In this document: piece by piece, positions 51,895-52,068 of the stretch
How the letters are laid out: every line of letters starts with the position of its first letter
Numbering within the stretch: position 1 is the first letter of the stretch
DNA from: Acidobacteriota bacterium
GTDB taxonomy: Bacteria > Acidobacteriota > Vicinamibacteria > Vicinamibacterales > UBA8438
Assembly: GCA_011523845.1 (NCBI GenBank)
Contig: WTFV01000215.1
Coordinates: 1 to 52,068, forward strand
Length of the DNA stretch: 52,068 bases
Direction of reading: 5' to 3'
Translations under genes and position numbers: made by a program
Notes under the pieces: model-generated
The model's input: only the letters and a program-made list of their open reading frames with translations
What the model was told of the DNA's origin: nothing
The model's database searches: none

Positions 51895-52068
51895 GCATCG
51901 GTAGACGCCGCCGGCAGCACACCTGTTTCCATCACCACGCTCTTCCGGGCAGCGACCGGGTCCGCGGCCGATGCGCGATACGCCGGGACGTAGCTGGCTC
52001 AATCTCATGCGTCCATTGTGGTGTACCGGTGCGCTGCCCACCAAACCCGTGCGGGCCGCGATCGCGGC
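51895..52068. other. Upstream region of the DUF5916 gene, to the window edge
   Basis: These 174 bp hold no supported gene. They presumably contain the promoter of the minus-strand DUF5916 gene. No clear consensus box is visible. Confidence 0.4.

Noticed and set aside
49420..51993. Plus-strand frame of 857 codons opposite the DUF5916 gene
   Set aside because: Antisense shadow with biased composition and no recognisable domain.

Overview
The window is high-GC bacterial chromosome (my estimate is high 60s percent overall) with dense, tightly overlapping gene runs, mostly on the minus strand. The gene repertoire suggests an acidobacterium, most likely class Vicinamibacteria. This rests on paired DUF1592 and DUF1552 proteins, a secreted protein with the 'RTADGQPDISGVW' signature, a DUF5916 outer-membrane protein, MacB-like FtsX operons and a selenocysteine redoxin. 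No 16S or other marker is present, so the taxon is inference. I saw no tRNA, rRNA or CRISPR array.

Layout. 1-927: 5' end of an IS4-type transposase, a secreted protein probably cut short by that IS, and a tiny cysteine-rich secreted protein. 928-1582: no supported gene. 1583-2613: a TauE/SafE transporter converging on a small coiled-coil membrane protein. 8046-2701 (minus): an operon of ABC ATPase, ABC-2 permease, amidohydrolase, DesK-like kinase and DesR-like regulator, the last four joined by start/stop overlaps. 8236-8955: a TPR lipoprotein.

9084-21027 (minus) is a defence island. drmA and drmB of the DISARM type are followed by a compact UvrD-like helicase and an unrecognised 553-aa protein. 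After a small membrane protein comes a second, lower-GC set: a coiled-coil protein, a degenerate BrxD-like pseudo-ATPase and an intact BrxD-like (DUF2791) ATPase. No methylase, PLD nuclease, PglZ or BrxL is present, so this is neither canonical DISARM nor canonical BREX. Between drmA and drmB a ~73-bp unit carrying the start of drmB is tandemly duplicated, which creates two coupled mini-ORFs.

21174-28031 (minus): ankyrin protein, DUF1552, DUF1592 with two c-type haem motifs, and a secreted protein. 28198-33655 (minus): a LolA-like protein, two FtsX permeases, a LolD-like ATPase and an outer-membrane barrel, which read together as one envelope export system. 33752-36700 (plus): a MerA-like flavoprotein and a UGA-containing redoxin/DsbD-alpha fusion with a good bacterial SECIS hairpin.

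36915-42574 (plus) is a second, lower-GC defence-like island: vapBC with a palindromic operator, a 1271-aa RecD-like helicase with a C-terminal PD-(D/E)XK-like nuclease domain, and an OLD-type ATPase whose C-terminus looks decayed. 42630-47559 (minus): an RND efflux pump and its adaptor. 47784-51894 (minus): a glycine-rich secreted protein, a 60-aa protein and a TolB-like/DUF5916 fusion. An 87-bp dispersed repeat occurs at 35305 and, inverted, at 47698.
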